A DNA stretch of 64,000 nucleotides from Clostridiales bacterium (GCA_012519695.1 JAAYPT010000052.1:1-64000), one strand, 5' to 3'; numbered from the stretch's first letter, positions 31,301-40,285 are shown. Made by a program: numbers and translations. Notes: generated by a model not told the origin, from the sequence alone.

Positions 31301-33161
31301 AATAAGAAATAAAGAAGGAAACAAGATTACAGCAAAGGCATCCTTTATACCGGAAGAAGCGGATGGAATAACAGAACTGGAATTTACTTTTGATGGTTCT
31401 TCCCTTGCCGGAAAGAGCATTGTTGTATTTGAAGAATTGTCCCGAAACGATAAGGTTTATGCGGTACATGCAGATATCGAGGACGAAGCTCAGACCGTAC
31501 ATTTTCCGAAAATTGCAACTACGGCAAAAGATAACGATACGCAGGTAAATGCCTCCTGCGCCGGTGATAAAATCACCATTACAGATACGGTGTCTTATGA
31601 GAATCTGATGCCGGGTTACAGCTACACGGTAAAAGGTCTTATTTATGACAAAGAGACAGGGGAGCCATTAGAAATAAATGGAGAACAGGTAACAGCAGAA
31701 GCAATGTTTACCCCGGAAGATACTTCCGGAACGGTAGATGTTGCTTTTTCATTTGCAGGAACAGGGCTTGCCGGAAAGAGCATTGTTGTATTTGAAAGTG
31801 TATATTATGGAAGTGCTGGTGGAGAAGAAATGGTTGCGCAGCATGCAGACTTGAAGGATGAAGGTCAGACCATTCATATCCCGAAAATCGGAACAACTGT
31901 AAGTGATTCTGAAACCGGGGTTAATTTATCCCATGCAGAGAAAGAGATTACCGTAACAGATACGGTGTCCTATGAGAATCTTATTCCGGGCAAAGAATAT
32001 AAGCTAAAGGGAGTACTGATGGATAAGGAAACCGGAGAAGCGGTAAAGGATAAGGAAGGAAATGAGATAACCGCAGAGGCATTCTTTACACCGAAAGAAG
32101 CGACCGGAACAGCGGACGTTGTTTTTAAGTTTGATGGAACAGAGCTTGCCGGAAAAACATTGGTTGCATTTGAAGAGTTATCCCAAAATGATGTGATATA
32201 TGCAGTTCATACGGATATCGAGGATAAAGCACAGACCTTGTATATTCCGAAAATCGGTACGCAGGTGAAGGATTCTGAAACACAGGAGAATGTCTCTTGT
32301 GCAGATGAAGCGGTTACTCTTATTGATACGATATCTTATGAGAGCTTGAATCCAACTTGTATTTATACGATAAAGGGTACTGTTTATGACAAAGCTACCA
32401 AGAAGCCGTTGCTGGTAGATGGAAAAGAAGTAACAACACAAATGGAGTTTTCACCGAAAGAGTCAAGCGGAACAGTAGACGTTACATTCCGTTTTGATGG
32501 AACAGACCTTGGAGGAAAGACCCTGGTTATTTTCGAGACTGTTTCTTATAACAACGGAGAAAAAGAGGTAGTGGTTGCAGAGCATGAGGATATTGAGGAT
32601 AAAGCTCAGACACTTTATGTTCCGGAGATTCATACCAATGCAGTAGATACAGCAACCCATGAACACAGCGGTGTTGTAGGTGAAAAGATGCAGCTTATTG
32701 ATACGATTTCCTACAAGAACTTAATACCGGGAAAAGAATATACCGTAAAGGGAGTTTTGATGGACAAGTCTAATGGAAAGGAATTTCTGGATGCATCAGG
32801 AAATGTTGTGACTGTAGAAACTGCATTTGTTCCGCAAGAGGCGGACGGTAGTACAAATGTAATATTTCAGTTTTCGTGTACGACAGCGGCTACGGTTGTG
32901 GTAATGGAAAATGTATATTATAAGGACAAGCTGGTTGCAGTACATGCTGACTTGGAGGACAAAGACCAGACCGTTACATATTCTGTTCCGGAAAAGGAAC
33001 AGGAGCAGCCAAAAGCAAAGACAGGAGATAAATCACCTGTAGAAGCATTGTTGGTAATAGCAGCCGGAGCAGGGGCAATGCTTGGTATAGCTTTATATCT
33101 AAGAAAGAAAGACAGTAAGGAACAAGGTAAAAAGAAAAATCAGAAAAGAGAAGAGGAATAA
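28362..33161 (+). CDS. Large thioester/SpaA/VaFE-repeat surface adhesin (1599 aa)
   Basis: Signal peptide 1-29. A thioester (TQXA-like) domain with SFAYCAQPS lies near residues 60-70. About five SpaA/Cna-B-type domains follow, starting near residues 202, 306, 437, 560 and 678 (for example GGVKIAKMD). Then come six VaFE repeats starting near 803, 928, 1050, 1175, 1296 and 1422 (IGTTAKD and similar). The end has PKAKTGDKSP, a membrane helix and a basic tail. This resembles a (L)PKTGD sorting signal with A in place of the central P. It probably covers recipient or host contacts. It opens the T4SS operon. Confidence 0.9.
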   Translation: MQKVKRLISSLLATVMCAAMICQPMTSFAGGQDTISVGLNVGANCSYGSYSTHYYRDTTNGNSFAYCAQPSKNSPAGGTYTASVSNVAGLRAILYYGYGGPGFEDPNYGAKKIFDFSDTEISKERIPYAYTHTLVALAYCGGNWDAMGSSIQQGMVDLKSAFTDVYNFYRDKDSVVPSGFTAYLFSTGGATQIMATWRYIPTGKLKLKKVSANPSLTNGNSCYSLEDAEFGIYTELACTNQVATLKTDVAGDSNEVEVNEGTYYVRENKAPKGFAKSDEVIPVNVTSGQTTTVTFEDLPQNDPVRVVLGKIDKETNRNKPQGSSNLAGAEFTVKFYEDYYDTDPAIQGKTPIRTWVLKTNGNGFAGLDNAFKISGDEFWYLNGYTVLPLGTITIQETKAPDGYLINNEVFVRQVTSNSDIEAVNTYNQPIVKEQTIRGGVKIAKMDSQKQKSEAQGSATLGNAEFSIVTLNKNTVVVDGREYSQGQVCKTIVTDPKTKIASTTANELPYGDYKIFESKSPDGYLMEGTLERTFSIRENGVIVDLTGSENAILNDVIRGGVKISKRDYESKETVPLGDASLGNAEFSIITLNENTVLVDGKEYSYGQVAKKIVTDDETKIASTAADTLPRGHYRIVESKVPEGYLMQGILVQEFDIVEDGVIVDLTDADHSIQDQVKRGDFDITKIDSSSQNTMAGVKFKITSDTTGESHEFTTDENGYYSSSSDWNKHSSNTNGGGAEDGMWFGISSNGNQVAVNDNLGALPYDTYTVEELPCAANVGKRLYVGKITIRRDGVTIHMNNIENVGVTIGTTAKDAKTGTQYACAEQDATIIDTVTMSGLENGVEYTIVGTLMDKETGLAVKDTEGKEITSKVSFKPTTDMMYRDMEFDFDASGLAGHDVVVFEELYQGEKLVASHKDLSDEGQTIHFPGIGTQASDKDTGIDVSMADEEVTLVDKVSYTNLRLGKKYTVTGTLMDKETGEAIRNKEGNKITAKASFIPEEADGITELEFTFDGSSLAGKSIVVFEELSRNDKVYAVHADIEDEAQTVHFPKIATTAKDNDTQVNASCAGDKITITDTVSYENLMPGYSYTVKGLIYDKETGEPLEINGEQVTAEAMFTPEDTSGTVDVAFSFAGTGLAGKSIVVFESVYYGSAGGEEMVAQHADLKDEGQTIHIPKIGTTVSDSETGVNLSHAEKEITVTDTVSYENLIPGKEYKLKGVLMDKETGEAVKDKEGNEITAEAFFTPKEATGTADVVFKFDGTELAGKTLVAFEELSQNDVIYAVHTDIEDKAQTLYIPKIGTQVKDSETQENVSCADEAVTLIDTISYESLNPTCIYTIKGTVYDKATKKPLLVDGKEVTTQMEFSPKESSGTVDVTFRFDGTDLGGKTLVIFETVSYNNGEKEVVVAEHEDIEDKAQTLYVPEIHTNAVDTATHEHSGVVGEKMQLIDTISYKNLIPGKEYTVKGVLMDKSNGKEFLDASGNVVTVETAFVPQEADGSTNVIFQFSCTTAATVVVMENVYYKDKLVAVHADLEDKDQTVTYSVPEKEQEQPKAKTGDKSPVEALLVIAAGAGAMLGIALYLRKKDSKEQGKKKNQKREEE

Positions 33162-33165
33162 AGAT

Positions 33166-33363
33166 ATGAGAAAAAAGAGATCAGCTAAAACAACTATTGG
33201 TACCATTATTGTTTTTATTTTGGCACTTGTGCTCTCCATTGTGGGAGTACAGGTTTTGCCGATACCGGGAGAATATAGAATGATGACATTCTTTTTATCA
33301 ATTCCGGCAATTTCATTTTTAGGCGTATTTGTTTTAAGTAAATTAGGAAAAAAGAGAAAGTAG
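33166..33363 (+). CDS. Small two-helix membrane protein (65 aa)
   Basis: A basic start (MRKKRSAK), two hydrophobic helices (about 10-29 and 37-58) and a basic end GKKRK. It begins 5 bp after the adhesin stop, with a ribosome site GAAGAGGAATAAAGAT. Placement between adhesin and Maff2-like protein suggests a T4SS accessory. No family recognised. Confidence 0.65.
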   Translation: MRKKRSAKTTIGTIIVFILALVLSIVGVQVLPIPGEYRMMTFFLSIPAISFLGVFVLSKLGKKRK

Positions 33364-33375
33364 GAGGAAAAGAGT

Positions 33376-33762
33376 ATGCAAAATGAAGCAGTAAAGAAGA
33401 AAACAGAAGATATGAAGGAAACAATGAATCAGGAAACAATGAATCAGGAAAAATGGAGAAACAGGGTCGCAAGACTGGCTTTTCTTTTTGTGTTCACATC
33501 GGCACTTATTTTTCAACCGGCATTGTTTACCAATGCAACAACGATTGATACTACACCAATTACATCAAGCTTTGATAATTTAAAGGCGATTGTAACAGCC
33601 ATTATTTCCAGTATTGGTACAATCATTACATTATGGGGAATCTCTGAATGGGGAATTGCATTCCAGGGACAGGATGGTACGATGCAGGCAAGTGCCTTTA
33701 AGCGAATTGGTGGTGGAATGGTAATGGTATTAGCACCGCAGATTGTGGGGCTTTTGGTGTAA
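33376..33762 (+). CDS. Maff2-like membrane protein (VirB2-like candidate)
   Basis: 128 residues. A polar N-terminus with NQETMNQE repeated, a hydrophobic segment (33-52) that may be a cleaved signal, then two helices: ATTIDTTPITSSFDNLKAIV leading to IISSIGTIITLWGISEW, and GGGMVMVLAPQIVGLLV. Small Maff2-type proteins with a Gly-rich second helix precede VirB6 in Tn1549-like elements and may form the pilus-like channel. That role is not proven. Confidence 0.7.
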   Translation: MQNEAVKKKTEDMKETMNQETMNQEKWRNRVARLAFLFVFTSALIFQPALFTNATTIDTTPITSSFDNLKAIVTAIISSIGTIITLWGISEWGIAFQGQDGTMQASAFKRIGGGMVMVLAPQIVGLLV

Positions 33763-33783
33763 GAAGAAAGGATAAGGTGAAAT

Positions 33784-34623
33784 ATGCTGAACGATATTTT
33801 GGATGGTTTCTGGTCAGCGATAGCATCTTTGCTTACACCCTTTTATTCCGCAGGAGTAGCAATCTGGAATGGAATGCTTTCACTTATTGGTGCAGTATCC
33901 GTGAATACGCCGGAAACCTTTTCAGAAGGAACATGGACGTATATCACGGATACATTGTATCCGTGGGCACTTTCCATTGGTGCGTTGATGCTTAACATCT
34001 TTTTTATGATAGGAATTATCCGACAGACAACAAATCTAAAACAAAATTTCACATTGGAAATATTTATAGATTGTTGTATTAAGGCTGTATTTGCAAATTT
34101 GCTAATGCTTTCAGGAATAGAGCTGATGAAAAGTTTCTTTTCTATGGCAAGCGGAATCTGTTCCAGTCTGATGCTTGAAACGCCATCTATAGCAGTACAG
34201 GAAGATCAGGATTTGGGTAGCGTATTGTTCTATATGATATTTGGATTTCTGTTTTTGATTGTATGTATGGTGTGTTCGGTTATGGTTTTTTTAACAGTAT
34301 ACGGACGTTTCCTACAACTGTATTTACTGGTAGTAAGTGGTCCGATTGCATGGGGAACTTTGCCGGGAGGACAGGGAGTATCACAGACTGCTTTTGCATG
34401 GCTTAGAACTTTTTTGTCGAAGACATTTGAGGTAGTAATGATTGTGATTGCAATACTGATTGCCGGAAAGATGTGTAGTTCTATTGATTTTGGTACACTG
34501 TCCGGAATTGGAGGAATTTTTGACGGAGCAATTCAAGCGTTACAGAACATCTGTGTAATGGTATTGCTTACTGCATCTGTGAAAGGAATGGATGTATTTA
34601 TGAAGCGTGTATTTGCGCTGTAA
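33784..34623 (+). CDS. VirB6/TrbL-like multi-pass T4SS membrane protein
   Basis: 279 residues with about seven hydrophobic segments (near 50-75, 95-115, 140-165, 172-195, 210-230 and 250-270 among others). The shape and place between a Maff2-like protein and VirB4 fit the VirB6/TrbL protein of Gram-positive conjugation systems (CD1112-like). It forms part of the inner-membrane channel. ATG 33784 follows AAGGATAAGGTGAAAT. Confidence 0.82.
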   Translation: MLNDILDGFWSAIASLLTPFYSAGVAIWNGMLSLIGAVSVNTPETFSEGTWTYITDTLYPWALSIGALMLNIFFMIGIIRQTTNLKQNFTLEIFIDCCIKAVFANLLMLSGIELMKSFFSMASGICSSLMLETPSIAVQEDQDLGSVLFYMIFGFLFLIVCMVCSVMVFLTVYGRFLQLYLLVVSGPIAWGTLPGGQGVSQTAFAWLRTFLSKTFEVVMIVIAILIAGKMCSSIDFGTLSGIGGIFDGAIQALQNICVMVLLTASVKGMDVFMKRVFAL

Positions 34624-34656
34624 TCAAAGAAAAGGCAGAGAGAAAGGAGAAAAAGG

Positions 34657-37098
34657 ATGCCGAAATTGAATGTAAATTCTCGATTTTCAGAGAAAAAGGC
34701 AATGACAGTGCCGGTAGTACCGATACCGAAAAAAGTAAAGGATGCTTTAAATATTGATGAGGTACGCAAAAACGGAATATTTAAAATAGAACCGATGGAT
34801 GGATTGGCATTGTATGATCAGTGCTATATTTTTGAAGATATTAATTATAAGAATCAGGATGAGGGTAAAAAGACCAGCACACTTTTAGAAGTGATGAAAT
34901 GGTTTAAGAGTATGAGTACACAGTTTAAGATTACCATAGCTAATGAGCAGCAGGATATGGATCAGTTTATGGAAGAACTGTTTAAACCTTTGCATGGAGA
35001 AGAATATCCGGAACTGGAACAGGGACTGGGGGATTGGATTAATCAAAAGCTGGAAGAAGGAAGCAAAGATATTAGAAGAATTTTGTATCTTACGGTTACT
35101 TGTAGAGCAAAGTCTTTTGAAGAAGCAGCAGTATTCTTTAATACACTGGATACAACATTGCAATTTTTGTTTGCTACTTTAAAGAGTCGTTTATATCGTA
35201 TGTCAGGAGTGGAGCGTTTGATATTGTTGCAGCGAATGTTGCGAGCTGGAGAACAACAGGGAATATTGCCGCAGGAAGCAAGTCTTTTGGATGGAACAGA
35301 TAACTGGAAAAATCAGATTCTTCCTACAGCAGTAGAAGCGGAGATGGACTGTCTTAGAATTAATAAAAGATATGTAAGCATCTTGTTCGCCCATGACTAT
35401 GATCAGACCTTAGATGAAGAAAAGGTAGTACATGGACTGACAGATACTTTATTTCCAACTTATATCACACTGGATATAGAACCGGTGCAACGACGACTTT
35501 TGAAAGATAAGCTCCAGAGTGCCCATACCAATAACGAAATGTCCATATCCAAGGAAAGAGATAAATACTACAGTATGCATCAATATGGAGCAGGAACTTC
35601 TTACCAGTTAAGCAAGAAAAAGGAAGAACTGGAAGCTATGATGGATCAGGTAGATGACAATGACGAAGAGGCAGTATTCTTAGGTATGCTTGTAATGGTA
35701 TCCGCAGATACGTTAGAAGAACTGGAGAAACGTGTAGATACTTTGAAACAGATTGCAAAGGGGAACGGTTATTCCTTAGAACCATATTACCGCAGACAGT
35801 TGAAAGCACTGAATACAGTATTGCCAATTGGTGGGCGGCAGGTAAATCATATGCGTTCCTTATTTACTTCTTCTGCAGTAGCATTTCAACCGTTTTATGC
35901 CAGAGATCTTCAGGATAAAAATGGATTTGTGTATGGGCTTAATCGAACAACCAAGCATTTGTTACGAGGAGATAGAAAAAAATTGAAAGCACCACACGGA
36001 ATGATTGCAGGACATTCAGGTGGTGGAAAATCTTTTTTAATCAAGGAAACAGAAATAGGTCAGACATTGCTATTTACAGATGATGACATTATTATTCTTG
36101 ATCCAAACAATGAGCAGGAAGATTATATTAAGTTATGTAATGGGCAATATTTTGATTTTACACCACAATGTAACATACATTTGAATCCGTTTGAAGTACC
36201 GGATGATATATGGAATGGTACAGAGGTAGAGAGAAATAAATTTATTGCGCAGAAAACGGAGTTTGCCAGTGCCTTTTGTGCTGCAACAATGACAAATATC
36301 TTGGTTACACAGGTGCATATCGTACATATAGGACGTGCTGTTAGAAAAATTTATGAAAGTTATTTTAGAAAAAAGAGAAGAGGAAAGCAGCCTACACTTC
36401 GAGATATTCGAGATAATTTAAAGAAACAGTTAGATGAGGCAGATACACAGGAAGAAAGAAGAATGCTTTTGGATATTGTGGATTCGTTGGAAGAGTATAC
36501 AGATGGAGTTTATGATATGTTTGCATATCCCTCTAATCTGGATATGAATTCCCGATTGGTAGGATTTGGACTTAAAAATATTCCTAAAACCGTGTGGGAG
36601 CCGGTAATGGTTACACTAATGCATTTTCTTTCCATGAGAATTGAACATAACCAAAAGAATCTGGTAGCTGCTCGATTAGTTGTTGATGAAGCACAGGTAC
36701 TTTGTGACAAAGGTTCTTCTGCCGAACAGCTTCTTTATGCGGTAGAAACTTATCGAAAGGTAGGAGCGGTAGTAACATTGGCAGTTCAGAACCTTACTCG
36801 TGCTTTGGAAAATCCGGAGTTAAGAGATATGTTTTCTAACTGTCCTTATAAATGTTTTTTGGATCAGGGCGGCGTGGATGCGGCAAGTTTAGCACAGATT
36901 CAGGAATTTTCAGAAGAAGAACTGCGAGCCCTGGAAGAAGAAATACCGGGGAGAGGTGTGATGGTATGGGGCGGACAGGTTTATCTTTTTGATGCCCGGA
37001 TGAATGAAAAGAATGTGCTTTACAATCAGTTCAATACGAATTTCCATGAAAAGGCAGAACAGAAAAAAATGCAGGAAGAAGTAGAAAGGGAGCAGTGA
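34657..37098 (+). CDS. virB4: VirB4-like T4SS ATPase
   Basis: 813 residues. Walker A GHSGGGKSF near residue 451, Walker B LVVDEAQVLCD near 675, followed by the QNLTRALENPELRDM segment typical of VirB4/TraE proteins. The N-terminal 400 residues form the VirB4 N-domain. It powers assembly of the mating channel. It starts at ATG after AAAGGAGAAAAAGG. The CHAP gene begins 4 bp behind its stop. Confidence 0.93.
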   Translation: MPKLNVNSRFSEKKAMTVPVVPIPKKVKDALNIDEVRKNGIFKIEPMDGLALYDQCYIFEDINYKNQDEGKKTSTLLEVMKWFKSMSTQFKITIANEQQDMDQFMEELFKPLHGEEYPELEQGLGDWINQKLEEGSKDIRRILYLTVTCRAKSFEEAAVFFNTLDTTLQFLFATLKSRLYRMSGVERLILLQRMLRAGEQQGILPQEASLLDGTDNWKNQILPTAVEAEMDCLRINKRYVSILFAHDYDQTLDEEKVVHGLTDTLFPTYITLDIEPVQRRLLKDKLQSAHTNNEMSISKERDKYYSMHQYGAGTSYQLSKKKEELEAMMDQVDDNDEEAVFLGMLVMVSADTLEELEKRVDTLKQIAKGNGYSLEPYYRRQLKALNTVLPIGGRQVNHMRSLFTSSAVAFQPFYARDLQDKNGFVYGLNRTTKHLLRGDRKKLKAPHGMIAGHSGGGKSFLIKETEIGQTLLFTDDDIIILDPNNEQEDYIKLCNGQYFDFTPQCNIHLNPFEVPDDIWNGTEVERNKFIAQKTEFASAFCAATMTNILVTQVHIVHIGRAVRKIYESYFRKKRRGKQPTLRDIRDNLKKQLDEADTQEERRMLLDIVDSLEEYTDGVYDMFAYPSNLDMNSRLVGFGLKNIPKTVWEPVMVTLMHFLSMRIEHNQKNLVAARLVVDEAQVLCDKGSSAEQLLYAVETYRKVGAVVTLAVQNLTRALENPELRDMFSNCPYKCFLDQGGVDAASLAQIQEFSEEELRALEEEIPGRGVMVWGGQVYLFDARMNEKNVLYNQFNTNFHEKAEQKKMQEEVEREQ

Positions 37099-37102
37099 TT
37101 CT

Positions 37103-38851
37103 ATGGAAGTAAAGAAAAGAGCACCGGATGTACTTCGGGTAGCAGGTACTTCTTTGCGAACAGTCGATAGAGCCATCCGTACTAAAAAGGGATGTTTGAA
37201 GAAAGGACTTACAGCATCTGTTATTGGGGCAGAGGAAGAAGAGGATAAGACAAAGGATAAATCGGATTCTCCTTTTGAGAGAAATAGACTTGCAAGAAGG
37301 AGAATACGAGGAGGAAATGTTTCGAAACAAACGATACAAGAACGTTATCGTCAGAATCAAAAAGAGCAGGCAGAAATTGGAAAGTACATGGAAAAGCAAA
37401 AGGGGTATGAGGAAGATATTAAAAGAAAGCCTGGCACTAAGAGTTCTTCAGGACTGGATAACAGATGTATTTCCCAAAATTTCCAACGAGAAAACAGAGG
37501 TAATGGTGGTAGTAACAGTGGCATATTTCAACCGTTTAAGATTAAGAGTGTATCAGAAACCTTGACAGCTCAAAAGGTTGAAAAGAAATCTAAGGAGGAG
37601 CGAGAGAGAGTATCATTAGCTGCCCCGAAGGGTGTCGGGAAAAAGGCAGGAAGAGTAGCAGGAAAAGCAGCGACGGCAGCAACGAGAGCAACTGTAACAG
37701 CAACAACTGGAGCAATGACCGGTGGAACTTCTGTAGCAATCGAAGCAGCAGTAAGAACAGTTACAGGAGCAATCAGAAAAACCAAAGAGGCATTACAGGC
37801 ATCTGTAATACAGGAGGAAGAAAAGCAACCAGGGAAACCATCAGGTGGCATGATAGGGATTTTGATTGCAGGAATCATTAGCTGTTTAATTCCACTTGTC
37901 ATGACATTGACTCTTTTATTGCCAATCGTATTTATAGGAAGTGTATTTCAAATACAGGAGTTGAATGGAGCAAATCGTATAGTGTTGATTGCCAGACAGG
38001 AAGCAAACGACGCTGAAGAAAATATCGGTGGACAGAAATATAAAGACTGGTACAGGTTAGATGCAGACTGGTGTGCGATATTTGTTTCATGGTGTGGTGA
38101 TCAATGTGGCTACTTAAATTCAGACATTATGCCAAGAACTGCAAGCGTAGATGTGATGAAAAATTGGTATGAGGATAAAAAATTATATCATACCAAAGAG
38201 AGCGGGTACGAACCGAAGATGGGAGATATCATTTTCTTTGGTAATGGAGCATCCCATGTTGGAATTGTTTCAGAGTATAACGCAGAAGATGGAGTTGTTA
38301 GAACTATAGAAGGAAATACCGGAAGATCCGTTGCAACGCCATACCATGCCGGAAGCAGAGTGAAAGAGAATTGGTATCCTACCACTTATAAACAGATTAT
38401 CGGGTATGCAACTCCAGAGTATCCGTTGGAGGTAATTGAAATTCCGGAACCTTATGGAACAGAATATTCCTACATGGGCTGGCAGATGATTACATCTAAA
38501 AATTCGAAGCAGTACAAACTCCGTGAAGAAGCAGGAATGAATTTTGATGAAGACGGTTTTGGAAAGATTAACGACAGATATGTTATTGCATGTACAACAA
38601 CATTCGGTCAGGTGGGAGATTATATTGACTGGGAGTTGGATAATGGTACGGTAATAAAAACAGTAATAGGAGATATAAAAAATCAAAATGATGAAGGATG
38701 TAATGAATGGGGACATCGTAATGGTTTATGTGTTATCGAGTTTGTAGTTGATAAAGGAAGCTGGTATGGAAAAGGAAAATATCCTACAGATTTTCATTCA
38801 GAATGGGATGGAAGAACCGTACGAGCAACAAAGGTGGGAAGCTTTTGGTAG
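37103..38851 (+). CDS. Membrane-anchored CHAP-domain peptidoglycan hydrolase (VirB1-like)
   Basis: 582 residues. The first 245 are polar and basic. A membrane helix lies at about 250-285 (IISCLIPLVMTLTLLLPIVF). The outer part holds a CHAP domain: Cys in DADWCAIFVSWC near 319 and His in ASHVGIV near 382, plus IEGNTG. A second domain of about 130 residues with IACTTTFGQVGDYIDWELDNG follows and may be a beta-barrel. It opens the cell wall for the mating channel. Operon position behind virB4 is the same as in Tn916 and Tn1549 relatives. Confidence 0.88.
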   Translation: MEVKKRAPDVLRVAGTSLRTVDRAIRTKKGCLKKGLTASVIGAEEEEDKTKDKSDSPFERNRLARRRIRGGNVSKQTIQERYRQNQKEQAEIGKYMEKQKGYEEDIKRKPGTKSSSGLDNRCISQNFQRENRGNGGSNSGIFQPFKIKSVSETLTAQKVEKKSKEERERVSLAAPKGVGKKAGRVAGKAATAATRATVTATTGAMTGGTSVAIEAAVRTVTGAIRKTKEALQASVIQEEEKQPGKPSGGMIGILIAGIISCLIPLVMTLTLLLPIVFIGSVFQIQELNGANRIVLIARQEANDAEENIGGQKYKDWYRLDADWCAIFVSWCGDQCGYLNSDIMPRTASVDVMKNWYEDKKLYHTKESGYEPKMGDIIFFGNGASHVGIVSEYNAEDGVVRTIEGNTGRSVATPYHAGSRVKENWYPTTYKQIIGYATPEYPLEVIEIPEPYGTEYSYMGWQMITSKNSKQYKLREEAGMNFDEDGFGKINDRYVIACTTTFGQVGDYIDWELDNGTVIKTVIGDIKNQNDEGCNEWGHRNGLCVIEFVVDKGSWYGKGKYPTDFHSEWDGRTVRATKVGSFW

Positions 38852-38875
38852 TGGAAATAAGAAAGGAGAAGTTGG

Positions 38876-39256
38876 ATGAATATACCTATTAATAAGGATT
38901 TGGAGGAGGAATATAAGAGTGAATGGATGAAGGGGTTTGATTATCGGGAAATTGGGTTCGTGGTAATCAGTATTATCATTATTGCTGGAGTAGCAGTTTT
39001 AGCATGGTGGAAATTTGGCGTTCCTATTGATATTTGTATTTACATAGGATTGCCATTTGGATTTCCGTTTTTGATTTTGGGATTTAAAAAAATCCAAGGA
39101 CTAACCGTTGATGCTTATTTAAAAGAGATGCTTTATGAGTGGAGAACAAGAGAATTAGTATATGATGCCGATGAGATTCCAGAAGAGAATCGTGTATTCA
39201 CGATGGAGAGAAAAAAGAAAAGAAGAGGAGGAAGAATCGGTGAAAAAGAAAAATAA
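38876..39256 (+). CDS. PrgI-family (VirB3-like) membrane protein
   Basis: 126 residues. Two closely spaced membrane helices (about 26-45 and 50-68), then FGFKKIQG-like ILGFKKIQGLTVDAYLKEML and a charged end. This matches the PrgI layout of small VirB3-like proteins that partner VirB4. The order CHAP then PrgI differs from elements where PrgI precedes VirB4. It starts at ATG after GAAAGGAGAAGTTGG. Confidence 0.8.
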   Translation: MNIPINKDLEEEYKSEWMKGFDYREIGFVVISIIIIAGVAVLAWWKFGVPIDICIYIGLPFGFPFLILGFKKIQGLTVDAYLKEMLYEWRTRELVYDADEIPEENRVFTMERKKKRRGGRIGEKEK

Positions 39257-39923
39257 AAAGAAAGCCAATACATACGGAAACAGTTTGAAATGGAAAGCAT
39301 TGCTGCTGATTGTAGGAATTGTTGCAATAGTAGGATTGACAGTAATGCAGCACACACAGCGTGAAAAGAGAAATGAAAAGAAAGCAGTAGCGCAAGAGGA
39401 ACTACAGGAAAAAATTCAACAGGAAACAGAGAAAACAGAAAGCCATGATGAGAGTGTACCGGAATCCGGTACACAAAAGAAACAACAGGGAGTAAGTATC
39501 ATAAATCTTGATGAGTATGCCACGAGGCTTATGGGGGATAATACAAAACTTTTGAATAAGCGTTTGGAAGAGTGGGTAAAAGATTATCAGTTAAATGCAG
39601 AAGAGGGAACTATTATTCATGTCATGGTGCCCCAAAGTGATCCGCAAAGCATTAACTTTTATATTCGTCTTTCCGATGAAAGAGCTTCATTGGTTTTGCT
39701 TGCTTATCATCCGAGAGAGAATGTTGTAACAGCAAGTCAGTGTAATTATACGGAAGAAGAAATTGCAAATGAAGTTTGGGAAGCTGACAACGGACCGGCA
39801 GTAAGAGACGTATCACCGGAACAGGATACCCCACAACAAAATATGACAGAGCAAGGAGAGGTCATCCCAGATACAAATCAGCAGGAAGGAGCACAGACCA
39901 ATGATGTTACTGGACAAAATTAA
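39240..39923 (+). CDS. Bitopic membrane protein with outer domain (227 aa)
   Basis: GTG start at 39240 after GAGGAGGAAGAATCG, overlapping the PrgI gene by 17 bp. One helix (about 18-35) with a basic start, a coiled stretch, then a folded region (110-180, with IHVMVPQSDPQSINFYIRLSD) and a Gln/Thr-rich tail. A palindrome (39456-39472) encodes VPESGT near residue 74. It may be a T4SS accessory subunit. Confidence 0.65.
   Translation: MKKKNKKKANTYGNSLKWKALLLIVGIVAIVGLTVMQHTQREKRNEKKAVAQEELQEKIQQETEKTESHDESVPESGTQKKQQGVSIINLDEYATRLMGDNTKLLNKRLEEWVKDYQLNAEEGTIIHVMVPQSDPQSINFYIRLSDERASLVLLAYHPRENVVTASQCNYTEEEIANEVWEADNGPAVRDVSPEQDTPQQNMTEQGEVIPDTNQQEGAQTNDVTGQN
39456..39472. repeat. Palindrome site 8 (symmetric variant, in frame)
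   Basis: GTACCGGAATCCGGTAC: two changes from the consensus that compensate each other and keep perfect symmetry. It encodes VPESGT within the bitopic protein. Confidence 0.85.
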
Positions 39924-40227
39924 TTATGAATTCAAATGCTTTTTCCTGGACCTGATGAGAACTAGCAAGGAAAATATTTTTGCTCACAGTGCAGAGATTG
40001 AGACAAAAAAGAAATTGCTTTTGCATTTGCAAAGCATGGTGGAAAACATGGACGAGGATGCAGAAAGGGTTTTGCTTTTGCAGAATAATTTGTTGGAATC
40101 AGCTTACTGTTATATAAAGGATATGAATACAGAAAGTGATGCTGACTTAAAAGAAACAGTAGGTAAGTGGAAAGATTTTCTGATACAGGAAAATATAAAT
40201 ACAAAGGGTCTTAGGGGTGTCCCCTAA
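39901..40227 (+). CDS. Hypothetical protein, last gene of the T4SS operon (108 aa)
   Basis: A soluble helical protein of 108 residues (MMLLDKINYEFKCFFLDLM at the start). It overlaps the upstream gene by 23 bp, in another frame, after GGAAGGAGCACAGACCA. A DUF3848-like identity is possible from the pattern FAHSAEIETKKKLLLHL, but not certain. Its stop lies within the TTAGGGG/CCCCTAA hairpin ahead of oriT. Confidence 0.55.
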   Translation: MMLLDKINYEFKCFFLDLMRTSKENIFAHSAEIETKKKLLLHLQSMVENMDEDAERVLLLQNNLLESAYCYIKDMNTESDADLKETVGKWKDFLIQENINTKGLRGVP

Positions 40228-40285
40228 CAAGAAGCACGCTGCATTTTGAAAAAATGTAGGACAAAGTGCGTATCTTGCAAAAAGG
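40211..40285 (+). other. oriT: Candidate origin of transfer (oriT)
   Basis: A hairpin TTAGGGG/CCCCTAA (40211-40227) is followed by CTGCATTTT-GAA-AAAATGTAG (40239-40259), then GACAAAGTGCGTATC. A short inverted repeat directly before AAGTGCG is the hallmark of IncQ/MOBP-type origins (RSF1010 has TAAGTGCG ahead of its nick). By analogy the nick would lie near 40270. It stands between the T4SS and mob operons, where a MOBP relaxase origin is expected. Confidence 0.65.

Noticed and set aside
32244-32260. Palindrome-like ATTCCGAAAATCGGTAC in the adhesin gene
   Set aside because: Three mismatches, no symmetry, and it falls at the repeated IPKIGT junction of the VaFE units, which explains the likeness.
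29220-32666. Several leftward open frames opposite the adhesin gene
   Set aside because: Shadows of the repeated coding sequence with no start signals.
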